DNA of 64,000 nt from Planctomycetota bacterium (GCA_027493525.1 JAOSKN010000001.1:1674001-1738000), one strand, 5' to 3'; shown: positions 16,768 through 26,428, counted from the stretch's first letter. Program-made: numbers and translations. The notes: generated by a model from the letters alone, not told the origin.

Positions 16768-19700
16768 TTAAATAGAGGCGGGCGCTGAGCGTGGCGCGCG
16801 CGGCGGAGGCGCTTTGGAGCCCAGGCGCGCGCGGAACTGGGCCAGCGGTTCGAGCAGGTTGCGCGTCAAGACATGCAGCGCCGCTTCGTCGTGCTTCGCC
16901 TGCAGGCTCAGGCCGAAGGAGAAGGTTTCGCCGTCCAGCACGCGCACGCCTTTGACCTCCGGGAGCCCTCGCAGCGCGCGGTCGGCCATCTTCAGGTCCC
17001 AGCCGTGGAGTTTGAGCACGAGCCGTTCTTCCTCGCGGTCGTAGCCGACGTACGGCACGTGCGCGGCGCGGGCCATGCGGCGCAGCTTCGCCTCTTCGAA
17101 GAGCCGCTCCGCCGGCCCCGGAAGAGGGCCGAAGCGGTCGACGAGTTCGGCCTTCAGCGCGTCGATCTCCGGATCGCGCCGGCAGGCATCCAGCCGGCGG
17201 TACATTTCCAGCACCGCCTTCTCGTCTTCGATGTAGGTCTCGGGAAGGAACGCCGCGCCGCGAAGCTGGATGTTGACCTCCAGGTCCTCCTCGGGGGGCG
17301 GCGCGCCCTTGAGCTGGTTCACGGTCGATTCGAGCAGCCGGCAATACAGGTCGTAACCGACCTCCGCGATCTGCCCGGATTGCGCCGCGCCCAGGACGTT
17401 GCCGGCGCCGCGGATCTCCAGGTCCTTCATCGCGATCTGGAAGCCCGCGCCAAGGTCGTCGAACTCCTCCAGCGCGCGCAGCCGGCGCAGGCCTTCCGGG
17501 GTGATGGCGCTGTGTTCGGGCAGCAGCAGGTAGGCGTAGGCCTGGATGTCGCTGCGGCCCACGCGCCCGCGGAGCTGGTGCAGCTCGGCCAGCCCGAAGC
17601 GGTCGGCCTCGTGGACGAGCATGGTGTTGGCGGAGGGTATGTCGAGCCCGCTCTCGACGATCGTGGTGCTGACCAGCACGTCCACCTCGCGGTGCAGGAA
17701 GCGCGCCATGACCTCCTCGAGGTCGTCCGGGTCCATCTGCCCGTGCCCGATGGCGAAGCGGGCCTCCGGAACCAGCTTCGAGAGGCGCGCGGCCAGTTCC
17801 TCGATGTCGTAGACCCGCGGGTGGACGACGAAGACCTGCCCGCCGCGTGAGAGCTCCCGCAGGATCGCGCGCCGCAGCAGGTCGTCGCTGACGCGCGCGA
17901 CCTTGGTCAGGATCGACTGCCGGTTCCGCGGCGGCGTGGTCAGGTTCGAGATGTCGCGCAGGCCCAGCAGGGCCATGTGCAGCGTCCGGGGGATCGGCGT
18001 CGCCGTCAGGGTCAGCACGTCCACGCTCTTGCGCAACTGCTTGAAGAACTCCTTGTGCTCCACGCCGAAGCGCTGCTCTTCGTCCACGATCGCCAGGCCG
18101 AGGTCCTTGAAGCGCACGTCCTTCTGGAGCAGCCGGTGCGTGCCGATCACCACCTCCAGCCGCCCGCTGGCCAGTCGCTCCAGGAGCCCTTTCTGCTGGC
18201 GGCGCGTCTTGAAGCGCGAGAGCGTCTCGACCGAGACCGGATACCCCGCGCAGCGCTCCTTGAACGTCCGCCCGTGCTGCTCGCACAGCAGCGTCGTCGG
18301 CACCAGCACCGCGACCTGCTTGCCGCTGCAGACGGCCTTGAAGGCCGCGCGCACGGCCACCTCGGTCTTGCCGAAGCCCACGTCGCCGCAGAGCAGCCGG
18401 TCCATGGGGCACGTCGCCTCCATGTCCCGCTTCACCGCTTCGATGGCGGCGAGCTGGTCGGGGGTCTCCTCGTAGGGGAACGCGGCCTCGAAAGTCTGCT
18501 GCCATTCGCCGTCGGGCGGGTAGACGATCCCCGGCAGTTCCTTGCGCGCGGCCTGCACCGCCAGGAGATCCTCGGCGATGTCCTTCAGCGCCTGCTCGAC
18601 CCTGGCCTTCTTGCGCGCCCAGGCCTTCCCGCCGAGCTTCGAGAGTTCCGGCTCCGATTCGCTCCCGATGTAGCGCCCCACGAAGCCGATGTGCGCGCAG
18701 GGCACGTACAGCTTCGAGTTCTCGGCGAACTGCAACGTCAGGTAGTCCTCGGTCCGCCCGCTCTTCTCCAGCCGTTCCAGGCCCAGGTAGCGCGCGATGC
18801 CGTGCGCGGCGTGGACCACGAAGTCGCCAAGCTGGAGTTCGAAGACGCTGGCCAGCGGGCGGGCGCCCGGAGGGAGTTTCTTGCGCTTCGGCGCGGCCGC
18901 CGCGTGCTTGCTCCGCCCCAGGATCTCGCGGTCCGAGAGCGCCGCCAGCCCCGCGCCGCGCAGGTCGAACCCCCCCGAGACGTTCCCCAGCACCAGCTTG
19001 ACCGACGGCGCCGGCAGCACGCCCGCGTCGCTCAGGAGCGTTTCGAGCCGCTGCCGGTCGCCGCCGGTCTCACAGAAGACGTAGACGGCCGTGCGCGCCG
19101 CGGCGAGCTTCTTCCAGGCCTCGGCGCGCGGGCCGATCTCGCCCTGCAGGCGCTGTACGGAAGTGCAGCGGACCTCGCCCGCCTCCGTCTCGCCGGGCCG
19201 GTCGAAAGCCTCGTCCGAGCCGCTCTCCTCCCGCGCCGGCGGGCGGGCGCAGGTCCAGCGTGTCGAAGCGCTCGGCCGCGCGCGCGCGCAGCGTCTCGTA
19301 CCCGACGCAATGGCTCCTTCCGCTGACCAGGCTGGCGCTGAAGAGTTCCGCGCGCTGGCGCAGCCGTTCGGGATGTTCCCAGACCACCGCCGCGCCCGGC
19401 GGCAGGTGGTCGAGCAGCGTCCACGGCCCGCCCGAGCCGCCGGGGGAGAAGAGCTTTTTCAGCCGCGCCGGGGACGAATCGACGAGCCGCACGCCCGCGA
19501 CGGGCTCCTCGCTGCGCTGCGTCAGCGGGTCGAACGGGCGGATCGATTCGATCTCGTCGCCGAAGAAGTCGATCCGGAACGGGCGCTCGGAGGTGTAGGG
19601 GAAGACGTCGAGGATCCCGCCGCGCAGCGAGAACTCGCCGCGCACCTCCACCTGCGCCGTCCGCTCGAAGCCCATCTCGACGAGCTTGCGCCCCAAGAGA

Positions 19701-20437
19701 ATCGGGTCGTGGCTGGCCTTGGGGCGGAGCACCAGCGCGTCGTCGGCCTCGCCGGGGGCTTCGACGGGCTGCAAGAGCGCGGCGACCGGCGCGATCGCGA
19801 TGAGCGCCTCCGGCTGCGGCTCGGCCGGATCGTTCAAGGCTTTCAAGCGCTCGACCGCGCGGCGGCGTCCGGCCAGCGTCAGGCCCTCGGGACGGTCGGA
19901 CTCGGTGGGCAGCACGTCCCACGCCGGAAAGAGGAGCGTCTCGAGGCGCAGGCCGCGCTTGAGGTCCTCGGGCAGGCTCGCCTCCGGCGGCCGGTCGGGG
20001 TCGGCCCAGGCTTCCGATTTCGGATTGCGGATTGCGGATTGCGGATTGGAAGGCTTGCCGCGAGCGCGTTTGCCATGGGCGGGCGGGTCGATGGCTTGCG
20101 CGTGCGGGCGCGTGGCTTCGTGGGCGCCGGCTTCGGATTCCTCGACGGCGCGGAAGGCGCGGAGGTCGGCGAGCAGGTCGAGCGCGGCCTCGGGGCCTTC
20201 GACGACGGCGAGCACCACGACGGGCTTCGGCGCGCCCTCGGCTTCGCTGCGGCCCAGCGCGACGGCGCCGACGGCGAGGGAGTTGGCCGCGCCGAGCAGG
20301 CCCTTTACGGTCGCGTGCAGGCACGCGGGGGCCTCGCCGGACGGCCTGGCGGCCCCAGCGGCGGGAGGAATCCTGCGGCAAAAGGCGTCCAGAGCGGGCA
20401 GTTTCGCCACCCGCCCGAACGGCGACGCCGGCTTCAT
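16768..20437 (-). CDS. mfd: Transcription-repair coupling factor Mfd (one frame break)
   Basis: Mfd removes stalled RNA polymerase and recruits UvrA to damage. Two reading frames together give about 1,220 residues, near the family size. The N-terminal UvrB-like part runs from ATG 20437 (LLFPAWDVLPTE, FSLRGGILDVFPY, PFRIDFFGDEIESIRPFDP). The C-terminal part has the polymerase-binding domain (GDFVVHAAHGIARYLGLE), Walker A LLCGDVGFGKTE, DEEQRFG, TLTATPIPRTLHMA, HGQM and QLRGRVGRS, then the TRCF domain. The frames switch near 19225-19250 in a GCCCGCCC run; removing one base restores continuity. The protein also contains an in-frame repeat-derived insert (see 20013-20052). It is monocistronic. Whether the frame break is real or a consensus error cannot be decided here. 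Confidence 0.9.
20013..20052 (+). repeat. GGATTGC tandem repeat inserted inside mfd
   Basis: Four consecutive GGATTGC units preceded by a diverged copy, within the Mfd coding region. Read on the gene strand they encode SNPQSAIRNPKSE, which does not belong to the Mfd family and lies in a low-complexity linker before the first conserved UvrB-like motif. Repeats of this GGATTGCGGATTGC form are otherwise normally intergenic. Confidence 0.75.
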
Positions 20438-20556
20438 GGCGGAGAATCTAGCCTCTGGAGAAGGGACAACCAAATGCGGAATTCGGCTGGTTCTCGGCTT
20501 GATGGGATCGTGCTTCGCGCGGCGAGGGCTTGATTCGAGGCTCTACGTAAGATCGC

Positions 20557-20997
20557 TTAGCCTACCAATCCCGCCACGTCCACCCCAAGCGCTTTGGCCA
20601 CGCGGGCCAAGGTCTTGATGCTTGGATTCACCTTATCGTGCTCCAGCCGGGAGAGGTTGGAAATCGCAATGCCCGTCTTGGCGCTCAGTTCTTCCAAGGT
20701 CAGGCCATCGCGTTCCCGCAACGCCTTCACGCGCGCACCCAACATCGAAGGTGGAATTTTGCTTACATGGAATGCATAGGTCGGCTCGCAGTGGTGGAGC
20801 ACGAAGTCCGCGGGAAAGTCGAGTTCCACGCCTGAACGCAGTTTCAGCCACGCCGTGCGCCGATCCTTCTCCAGCCGCACGCCGGCTACGCCGCTTCCAT
20901 CCCACGCTTCCGCGACGGCGCACGTTGCGATGGCCAATTCGTAAATCTTCCCGGAGTCGAGCTTGCAGACGATCCCCTTCTTGTCGGGAGTGAGCAT
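20557..20997 (-). CDS. DUF2442-like domain fused to an XRE-family HTH (possible antitoxin)
   Basis: 146 residues from ATG 20997. The first half (LDSGKIYELAI, LKLRSGVELDFPADFVLHHCEP) has the small beta-rich pattern of DUF2442. The second half is an XRE helix-turn-helix (LGARVKALRERDGLTLEELS, AISNLSRLEHDKVNPSIKTLARVAKALGVD split across its helices). It follows a DUF4160-like gene by 34 bases on the same strand; the DUF4160/DUF2442 pairing is often seen as a putative toxin-antitoxin module. The HTH would allow autoregulation. No strong ribosome-binding site is visible, so an earlier non-ATG start is possible. Confidence 0.75.
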   Translation of the reverse strand: MLTPDKKGIVCKLDSGKIYELAIATCAVAEAWDGSGVAGVRLEKDRRTAWLKLRSGVELDFPADFVLHHCEPTYAFHVSKIPPSMLGARVKALRERDGLTLEELSAKTGIAISNLSRLEHDKVNPSIKTLARVAKALGVDVAGLVG

Positions 20998-21031
20998 GAG
21001 GTACTGAAAGCGAAGTTCCGCCGGTGCACGG

Positions 21032-21235
21032 CTACGGCGCTGCTTCGCTTTCAATCCATTTCGCGAGCGCTGCTTTGGCTTGGTTGCGAGCACGGTATGG
21101 ACCCTCCAGCCAGCGGCGTTCAAGGTATGCGTATTTCCCCACGAATCGGTCATCGCGGTAGACATGCACATGGGCCGGCCAGTGGTCCGCGGCGTGTTGG
21201 ACGATGCGGAACCCGCCGATTCTCCAGACGGCCAT
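21032..21235 (-). CDS. DUF4160-like small protein (possible toxin partner)
   Basis: 67 residues. The wording MAVWRIGGFRIV, HWPAHVHVYRDDRFVGKY and a final NQAKAALAKWIE helix resembles DUF4160 proteins, which share an N-terminal [IV]xGFR strand and a PxHVHV motif. It is the first gene of a pair with the DUF2442-HTH gene. Toxicity has not been shown for most members, so this remains a candidate module. Confidence 0.7.
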   Translation of the reverse strand: MAVWRIGGFRIVQHAADHWPAHVHVYRDDRFVGKYAYLERRWLEGPYRARNQAKAALAKWIESEAAP

Positions 21236-21338
21236 GCGCCGCCCTCCACAGTTAATTTATCACATAAGATAAAAGCAGGCCAGGGGCCATCCGGCCTAGG
21301 CCTGGCTTGTTTGGGGCTGGAACGCGTGCCGGGCCGCA

Positions 21339-21367
21339 TTCGACCATACGTGCTCCTATCCTATAAT
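21339..21367 (+). promoter_or_regulatory. Sigma70-type promoter for the DUF1961-like gene
   Basis: -35 TTCGAC (21339-21344), exactly 17 bases, then a consensus -10 TATAAT (21362-21367). Transcription would start near 21374, about 30 bases before ATG 21404. Confidence 0.65.
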
Positions 21368-21403
21368 TGCGCCTTGCCGAGGATTCGCTGCGAGGATCTG
21401 CCT

Positions 21404-22141
21404 ATGCCCAATCCCGCCTGGACCCCCATCCTCACCTGCGCCTTCGACGGCCCCGCGCGGCTCGAGGAGTGGAAACTCGAAGGCGCCGCCGACGTGAGCA
21501 TCACGCCCGAGCGCGAACTGCTGATCGCGAACGTGAAGCGCCGGATCGGCCCGCAGGAGGTCTTCCGCTCCACGCTCTGGCGCAAGGAGCCGCTCTGGGG
21601 CGACCTGAAGTTCGAGTTCGAGGTGAAGGGCGAGCCGAAGAACGGGAACATCTTCTTCTTCAACGCGCAGCCGCTGCAGGGCTGCAAATCCATCTTCGAC
21701 TGGGAGCGCCCGCTGGCCAACTACGTCGAGTACACCGGCGACCCGCGCCTGCAACTGTACACGCTGGGGATGCTCCGATACGGCCAGGACGTGATCAACG
21801 TCCGCTACCTCGGCGGGACCAACGCCGGGCTGGTGGACCTCGCCAAGGCCGACCCGACCCAGGGCGATCCGGATCATCAGGGGCTGGCGTCGAAGGAGTT
21901 CGAGGAGAAGTCGATCTTTCACTCGGCGCCCTCGCCCTTCCGCGACCCCGAAAGGTACTACCGGATCGAATTGGCCGTGGTCGCCAACCGCCTGACCGTG
22001 GACGTGGATGGACGGCGCACGCTCGACTACGTGGACGAACCCCGCGCGGCCAGCCCGTTGCGCGGAGGCTTCTTCGGTTTCCGCAACTTCGCGCTGACGA
22101 AGACCTGGTGCCGTTCGCTGCGCGTCTGGAGGCTGGAGTAG
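21404..22141 (+). CDS. DUF1961-like concanavalin-fold protein
   Basis: 245 residues with a GAGG site before ATG 21404. Its beta-rich pattern (AFDGPARLEEWKLEG, LKFEFEVKGEPKNGNIFFFNAQ, YYRIELAVVANRLTVDVDGRR, GGFFGFRNFAL) is that of a jelly-roll domain related to DUF1961/DUF1080 and LamG-type carbohydrate-binding proteins. A YVEYTGDPRLQLYTLGML-VINVRYLGG core resembles DUF1961. No signal peptide is evident, which is unusual for a polysaccharide-active protein. The substrate is unknown. It has its own promoter and a family-3 repeat hairpin directly after the stop. Confidence 0.6.
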   Translation: MPNPAWTPILTCAFDGPARLEEWKLEGAADVSITPERELLIANVKRRIGPQEVFRSTLWRKEPLWGDLKFEFEVKGEPKNGNIFFFNAQPLQGCKSIFDWERPLANYVEYTGDPRLQLYTLGMLRYGQDVINVRYLGGTNAGLVDLAKADPTQGDPDHQGLASKEFEEKSIFHSAPSPFRDPERYYRIELAVVANRLTVDVDGRRTLDYVDEPRAASPLRGGFFGFRNFALTKTWCRSLRVWRLE

Positions 22142-22247
22142 TTCACCGCAGGGACGCGGAGAAGACGTTGCGAAGTTCGATGCCGGTTCCGCCCATCTTC
22201 GTCAAGCAAGAAGCTCCGCGCCCTCTGCGACTCTGCGGTGAGAACCG
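22141..22247. repeat. Family-3 repeat hairpin (TTCACCGCAGGGACGCGGAGA type)
   Basis: Left arm TTCACCGCAGGGACGCGGAG at 22142 and inverted right arm GCCCTCTGCGACTCTGCGGTGAG ending near 22245 (shown in part). It occupies almost the whole gap between two convergent genes, so it may end transcription from both sides. Confidence 0.75.
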
Positions 22248-22250
22248 GGC

Positions 22251-24236
22251 TCAGGGCAGCAGGACGACGAACTGCTTGTCCGACCTGTCGTTGGGTTTGC
22301 CGTCGACGTTTTCCTTGACGCGCACCCTGGCGCGGTTGGTGAGCACGTTCGGGATCGTCACGTCTTCGGTCCCGTCGTTGGCGATATTGGTGGCCAGCGC
22401 GATCCAGGTCTTGCCGTTGTCCTCGCTCAATTCCAGGTCCACGTTGCCCACGGCGCCGAGGCTCTTCCAGGTCACGGTAAAGGTGTCGCCTGCGGTGAGG
22501 GTCTCGCCGCCGTTGGGATCGAGCAGCTTCAAGGTCGGCTTGGGCGCGTAGGCGCTGACGGAGACGCGGGACTCGGGGTCGAAGCCGGCCCCGAAAGTGC
22601 GACCGCCGGTGAGCGTCAGGCGCAGCACGTCGGCCGGGTCCATGCGGAAGCAGCGCACGGGGGAAGAGGGGTAATCGGCGGGAACGATGCAGACCGCGAC
22701 GACCTGGTTCAGGAAGTCGTCCTTGACCTCGACGCCGCCCATGCGGGGATCGGCGGTGCGGTCCAGGTCGGCCTTGGAGACGGCGATCGTCAGGCTGTTG
22801 GCGGTCCCGCGGACGGTGACGCGCTGGGCGTTGGGCACGGTCCCTGTCCAGGTGCGCCGCGCGTTGAGCACGATCCGGTCGTCGAGTTCGCCTACCCCGG
22901 GGTCGGGGTCGGTGTGCATCCGGCCGAAACGGTTGCGGTTCACGGCGAAGACGATGCGGTCGCCGGCCCCCGCGCCGATGCCGATCCAGCGCATCGTGAA
23001 GGTGTCCTTGTCCTCCTCGCCGATGCCGCCTTCGTCGACCGTGATCTGTTTGCGCATGCGGAACGTCAGCCGCGGGTTGGCGCCCGGTGCGCCCGGCCCC
23101 GCCGCGCGCACCGTGACGGCGTCCACGAAGAAGAGGTCGTCCACGGCCCCGAAGAGCGCGCCGTCGTCGGGGTCCTCGACCTGCGCGACGGCCTTGTAGA
23201 TGCCCGGCTCGGCGTAGGCGTGCGTGTCCAGCGCGTCGGTCGTGCCGTCGCCCCAGTCGATCGTGGAGCCCGCGTAGGTGTCCGTTCCGGTCTCCGGATC
23301 CACGGCGTTGGGCAGCACGCCCGTCACCGCCGCGGCGCTCGCCGGGAAGAAGGTGCTCGCCAGGAACCCGTCCCCCACCGGCGCGAGGTTGTCCGAGCCG
23401 AACGCGCAGCGGAAGACCTGCCCGTTGCTCTGCGTGCCGCGGCGCTGCTCGATGGGGTTCGCGAACGTGTCCCAGGGCGTGACGAGCATCAGGTAATGGC
23501 CCAGCACCACCGGGCGGACCTTCACCGCCTGGTCCACGGTGAAGTCTTCGACCGTGCCGACGACGGTCTCGGCGGCCAACGTGCGGCCCGCGAACTGATA
23601 CCGGTATTCGGGGAAGTTCTCCTGCGTGCGCGAACCGCTCCACTGGTAACGGATCACGTTCCCGGGACGGACGATCTCGCCGGCGCTGCGGGTCAGGCCC
23701 GGGCGGGCGCGAATCGGGCGAAGGTCGTCGATCCGCTGCACGGCCACCGTGAACGGGTAATCCACCGCCGCGTCCGAAACCTCCCCGACATGAACGTCGA
23801 AGAGCATCGTGTCCGAGAAGTTTGGAGGCAACTCCGTGGGCACCGTGATGCCGAGGCTGTTCTGGTTCTTCAAGTACTCCAGCACCTGCATCGTCGTGAA
23901 CCCGAAGTTCTCCGGGTTCAGGGTGAACTCGACCGCCGGCGGGACGCTCTTGACGATGCGGATCGGGTTGTAGTTGGGATCGTAGCCCTGAATCGAATAG
24001 GTGATGCTGGAGCCTTCGCGGGTGAGCACCGTCTGGTCCCAGGAGAACGGCGGGATCGTGGGCTCCGGAACGCCGTTGCGCGCGCCCACCCCTTCGGAGG
24101 CCTGGGGGTGCACGGGCACCTTCATGGTCCGGTCGGGGAAGGACGGGCGGGGCTCTTCCCCGGCGGTGGCGTTCGGCAGGAAGGCCAGGACCAGCGCCAG
24201 CAGGGAAAGAATGGGCATCAAACGGACGGGATACAC
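22251..24236 (-). CDS. Large secreted protein with PKD-like and C-terminal Ig-like domains
   Basis: About 661 residues from GTG 24236, which is 9 bases after GAGGGGG and gives a clean signal peptide (MPILSLLALVLAFLPNATAGEE). A PKD-like domain lies mid-protein (STIDWGDGTTDALDTHAYAE, then GIYKAVAQVEDPDDG). The last 90 residues form an Ig-like fold of the kind found at the end of secreted proteins (LDPNGGETLTAGDTFTVTWK, SEDNGKTWIALATN). The rest is beta-rich and not recognised; a tandem TFTMRWIGIGAGAGDRIVFAV segment resembles a jelly-roll repeat. No catalytic motif was seen, so a structural or surface-binding role is likely. Confidence 0.75.
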   Translation of the reverse strand: MYPVRLMPILSLLALVLAFLPNATAGEEPRPSFPDRTMKVPVHPQASEGVGARNGVPEPTIPPFSWDQTVLTREGSSITYSIQGYDPNYNPIRIVKSVPPAVEFTLNPENFGFTTMQVLEYLKNQNSLGITVPTELPPNFSDTMLFDVHVGEVSDAAVDYPFTVAVQRIDDLRPIRARPGLTRSAGEIVRPGNVIRYQWSGSRTQENFPEYRYQFAGRTLAAETVVGTVEDFTVDQAVKVRPVVLGHYLMLVTPWDTFANPIEQRRGTQSNGQVFRCAFGSDNLAPVGDGFLASTFFPASAAAVTGVLPNAVDPETGTDTYAGSTIDWGDGTTDALDTHAYAEPGIYKAVAQVEDPDDGALFGAVDDLFFVDAVTVRAAGPGAPGANPRLTFRMRKQITVDEGGIGEEDKDTFTMRWIGIGAGAGDRIVFAVNRNRFGRMHTDPDPGVGELDDRIVLNARRTWTGTVPNAQRVTVRGTANSLTIAVSKADLDRTADPRMGGVEVKDDFLNQVVAVCIVPADYPSSPVRCFRMDPADVLRLTLTGGRTFGAGFDPESRVSVSAYAPKPTLKLLDPNGGETLTAGDTFTVTWKSLGAVGNVDLELSEDNGKTWIALATNIANDGTEDVTIPNVLTNRARVRVKENVDGKPNDRSDKQFVVLLP

Positions 24237-24423
24237 CGCGCGGAACCCCCTCAAAACGACTTAAACCGTCACGAAGCCAGCATCGTACACCGGAGTATCG
24301 TCCGGGACTACATCACTTCCGGCCCGGAATCTTGGAAGGAACCAGGATTAGTGCACCTGGGCAGTCCTTGGTTTACATGCGCTTGTGAACATCCTTGCCT
24401 TGAGGCCGGGCCTGAAAACAAGC

Positions 24424-24457
24424 GGGGCTCTCGCGGGTCAACCCCTGCGAGAGCCCC
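24424..24457 (-). terminator. Rho-independent terminator of the HTH-TM operon
   Basis: Perfect 11-base stem GGGGCTCTCGC / GCGAGAGCCCC with a 12-base loop. Reading on the minus strand it is followed by a T-rich GCTTGTTTTC run. It lies 30 bases after the stop of the gene at 24487-25509. Confidence 0.75.
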
Positions 24458-24486
24458 GAGTTGGGAGCTCGAAACGGGCGCCGCCG

Positions 24487-25509
24487 TCAATCGACGGAAG
24501 GCTCTTCGTCCGATTCCGAGGAGAACGGCTCGCCCGCCGGCTTCGGGTCCGCCGGCTTGCCGGGCAGGCCGCCGAAGATGCTGCCGTTGTAGAGGCCCTC
24601 GTAAACGCCCAGCCCTTCCTTCTTGGTCAGGTAGGGCGGGATGATGCGCTCGTTGGAACCCATCTCCGTGCCGTCATCCAGGTTGACGCTGTGGTCGTAA
24701 TGCCCCTTGAAGATCATCACGCCAAAGATGCTGCCGATGAAGAGCAGGACCATGGTGTTGAGGATCAGCAGCGCGGTCATGATAGGATGGGCCGACTTGA
24801 CCTCGTAGACGGTCGCGGTGCGGCGCGCGACGGCGGCCGTGCTGACGCCGGCGCGGACGCGGCTGACGGCCGGTCCAACCGAGCTGCCCACGCGGGACTG
24901 CGCGCGCGCGGGCTGCGGGGCGGCTGGGCGCGGGCCCGAACCGGTGGCCGGAGGCGGCGCCGTGACGGGGGCGGCCGGGCCGGTGCTGACGGTTCCCTCG
25001 TCCAGCGCGTCGTTGTCCACGACGGTCATCTCGCCGGTCTGCTCGGCGCCGACGGCCGGGCCGTCGACCATCGTGGCCGCGTCGCCCAAGCCGGAGGTGA
25101 TGGCCGAGCCGACCACCGTCTGCTGCTGCGTGCTCATCGCATCGTCGGTGGGGACGAAATCGATGTCGTCGAAGACGATCGTCCCGGTCTGGTCGGTCGA
25201 CGGGCCGATGCCGCTGCCCGAGCCGTGGACGGCCGGAGCGATGCCGCTGCCGCCGGCCGGCGGGGCGTCGACCGCCGAAAGGATCCCCGACTGGCCCGGC
25301 TTGCGCGGGCCGGCGCTGGGAATGATGATCGTCGGCTCGGTGCCCTTTTCGGTCTTGAGCCCTACGACGTCCTCGCGGCGGAACTTCATGGTTCCGGCCG
25401 AGCGGAAGGCGCGCAGGTCCCCGCGCGCCACCAGCGTCTGGAGCTTGTTCTCGTCGATTCCCAGCAGGTCCATCGCCTGACGGGCGTCGATCAGTTCGCC
25501 GTTCGCCAT
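24487..25509 (-). CDS. Excisionase-type HTH domain with long disordered linker and membrane helix
   Basis: 340 residues. The first 55 residues are an excisionase/MerR-type HTH (LIDARQAMDLLGIDENKLQT, RGDLRAFRSAGTMKFRREDV). Residues about 60-235 are low-complexity Gly/Ala/Pro/Thr/Asp. One membrane helix follows (PIMTALLILNTMVLLFIGSIF) and then about 75 soluble residues ending in an acidic tail. The topology would place the HTH in the cytoplasm. In this setting the HTH may bind protein rather than DNA. ATG 25509 is preceded by AAGGAG. Third gene of an operon after two related membrane-anchored proteins. Confidence 0.8.
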   Translation of the reverse strand: MANGELIDARQAMDLLGIDENKLQTLVARGDLRAFRSAGTMKFRREDVVGLKTEKGTEPTIIIPSAGPRKPGQSGILSAVDAPPAGGSGIAPAVHGSGSGIGPSTDQTGTIVFDDIDFVPTDDAMSTQQQTVVGSAITSGLGDAATMVDGPAVGAEQTGEMTVVDNDALDEGTVSTGPAAPVTAPPPATGSGPRPAAPQPARAQSRVGSSVGPAVSRVRAGVSTAAVARRTATVYEVKSAHPIMTALLILNTMVLLFIGSIFGVMIFKGHYDHSVNLDDGTEMGSNERIIPPYLTKKEGLGVYEGLYNGSIFGGLPGKPADPKPAGEPFSSESDEEPSVD

Positions 25510-25585
25510 CTCCCCGTACTCCTTGTACCGGCCTGTTCAATCCCCAAGCGGGTTCCCCCAGGGGCACCCGCATTATACCCGATTC

Positions 25586-25951
25586 CTACGGCTGCGGCTG
25601 GGTCGCATCCAGCATTCGCTTCACGTCCAGGAAGGTCACCCCGTTGCCCTTCTCGATCGGCGTGTTGGCGCTGTCCTTCACCGCCACGTCGTACTTGTAC
25701 GAGCGCGCGCCGACCAGTCGGAACTGGCCCGCGCCGAGGTTCTTGTAGATGCAGATGTTCTTCTTGCGCGTATCGACGAGCACCAGGCGCTCGTTGGGGT
25801 CCGTCGTCAGCGCCATGATGTTGTTCGTCTCCCAGCCGCCGCCGGCCGCCTGGGCGCGGGGCGCGGGCGAGGTGTACCAGTACCACCCCAGCAGCGCGAG
25901 GATCGCGGCCAGCAGCGCGTTCTCGAACCACGGATTCGTGCGCGTGTTCAT
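25586..25951 (-). CDS. Membrane-anchored small protein, paralogue 2
   Basis: 121 residues. A short polar start is followed by a membrane helix (ALLAAILALLGWYWYTS) and a small soluble beta domain: NIMALTTDPNERLVLVDTR, NICIYKNLGAGQFRLVGARS. The domain matches the neighbouring upstream protein (NFLALSTATGANSFYIIDTA, VICVYQMRGDTPRLVSVRNF), so the two arose by duplication. ATG 25951 follows AAAGGAG. The family is not recognised. Confidence 0.75.
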   Translation of the reverse strand: MNTRTNPWFENALLAAILALLGWYWYTSPAPRAQAAGGGWETNNIMALTTDPNERLVLVDTRKKNICIYKNLGAGQFRLVGARSYKYDVAVKDSANTPIEKGNGVTFLDVKRMLDATQPQP

Positions 25952-25969
25952 GTTCCGCTCTCCTTTCGC

Positions 25970-26428
25970 TCAGCGCTTCTTCTTCTCGGCTTCTTCGAGC
26001 AGCTTCGCGAAGCCTTCGGCGTAGGCCTTCGCGTCGGCGGTGTTCACGCCCGAGCCGCCCTCGATCTTGATCGGCTTGCCGTCCGGCCCGCGGATCGTCT
26101 CGATGCTCGAATCCGCAATGTCCGTATCGACGCTGAAGTTCCGCACGCTCACCAGCCGCGGCGTGTCGCCGCGCATCTGGTACACGCAGATCACCTGCTC
26201 CGCCGTGTCGATGATGTAGAAGCTGTTGGCGCCGGTGGCCGTCGAGAGCGCGAGGAAATTCGGCGCCGCGGCGATCGACTCGGCCTGCGCCGAACCCACG
26301 CGCAGCGGATGGCCCGACTCGCGCGCGTTCAGTAGAATCAGCCCCAGCACCGCGACGATGCCCGCCAGCAACAGGTTCCGCGCCTGCCGCGCGAGCCGCT
26401 CGCTGCGGGTCGGTTGATGGGTATCCAC
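25970..26428 (-). CDS. Membrane-anchored small protein, paralogue 1
   Basis: 152 residues from GTG 26428, six bases after GAGGAG. N-terminal basic segment, membrane helix (NLLLAGIVAVLGLILLN), then the same strand-turn-strand domain as the next gene, and a C-terminal charged helix (AKAYAEGFAKLLEEAEKKKR) absent from the paralogue. It is the first gene of a three-gene operon with a good promoter at 26565-26593. The domain pattern (reporting a value held in the protein as a short strand repeat) resembles one blade of a beta-propeller, so the two proteins may assemble together. Function unknown. Confidence 0.75.
   Translation of the reverse strand: MDTHQPTRSERLARQARNLLLAGIVAVLGLILLNARESGHPLRVGSAQAESIAAAPNFLALSTATGANSFYIIDTAEQVICVYQMRGDTPRLVSVRNFSVDTDIADSSIETIRGPDGKPIKIEGGSGVNTADAKAYAEGFAKLLEEAEKKKR

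Noticed and set aside
24308..24490. Minus-strand frame of 60 codons after the HTH-membrane gene
   Set aside because: It runs through the terminator stem and has no ribosome-binding site.
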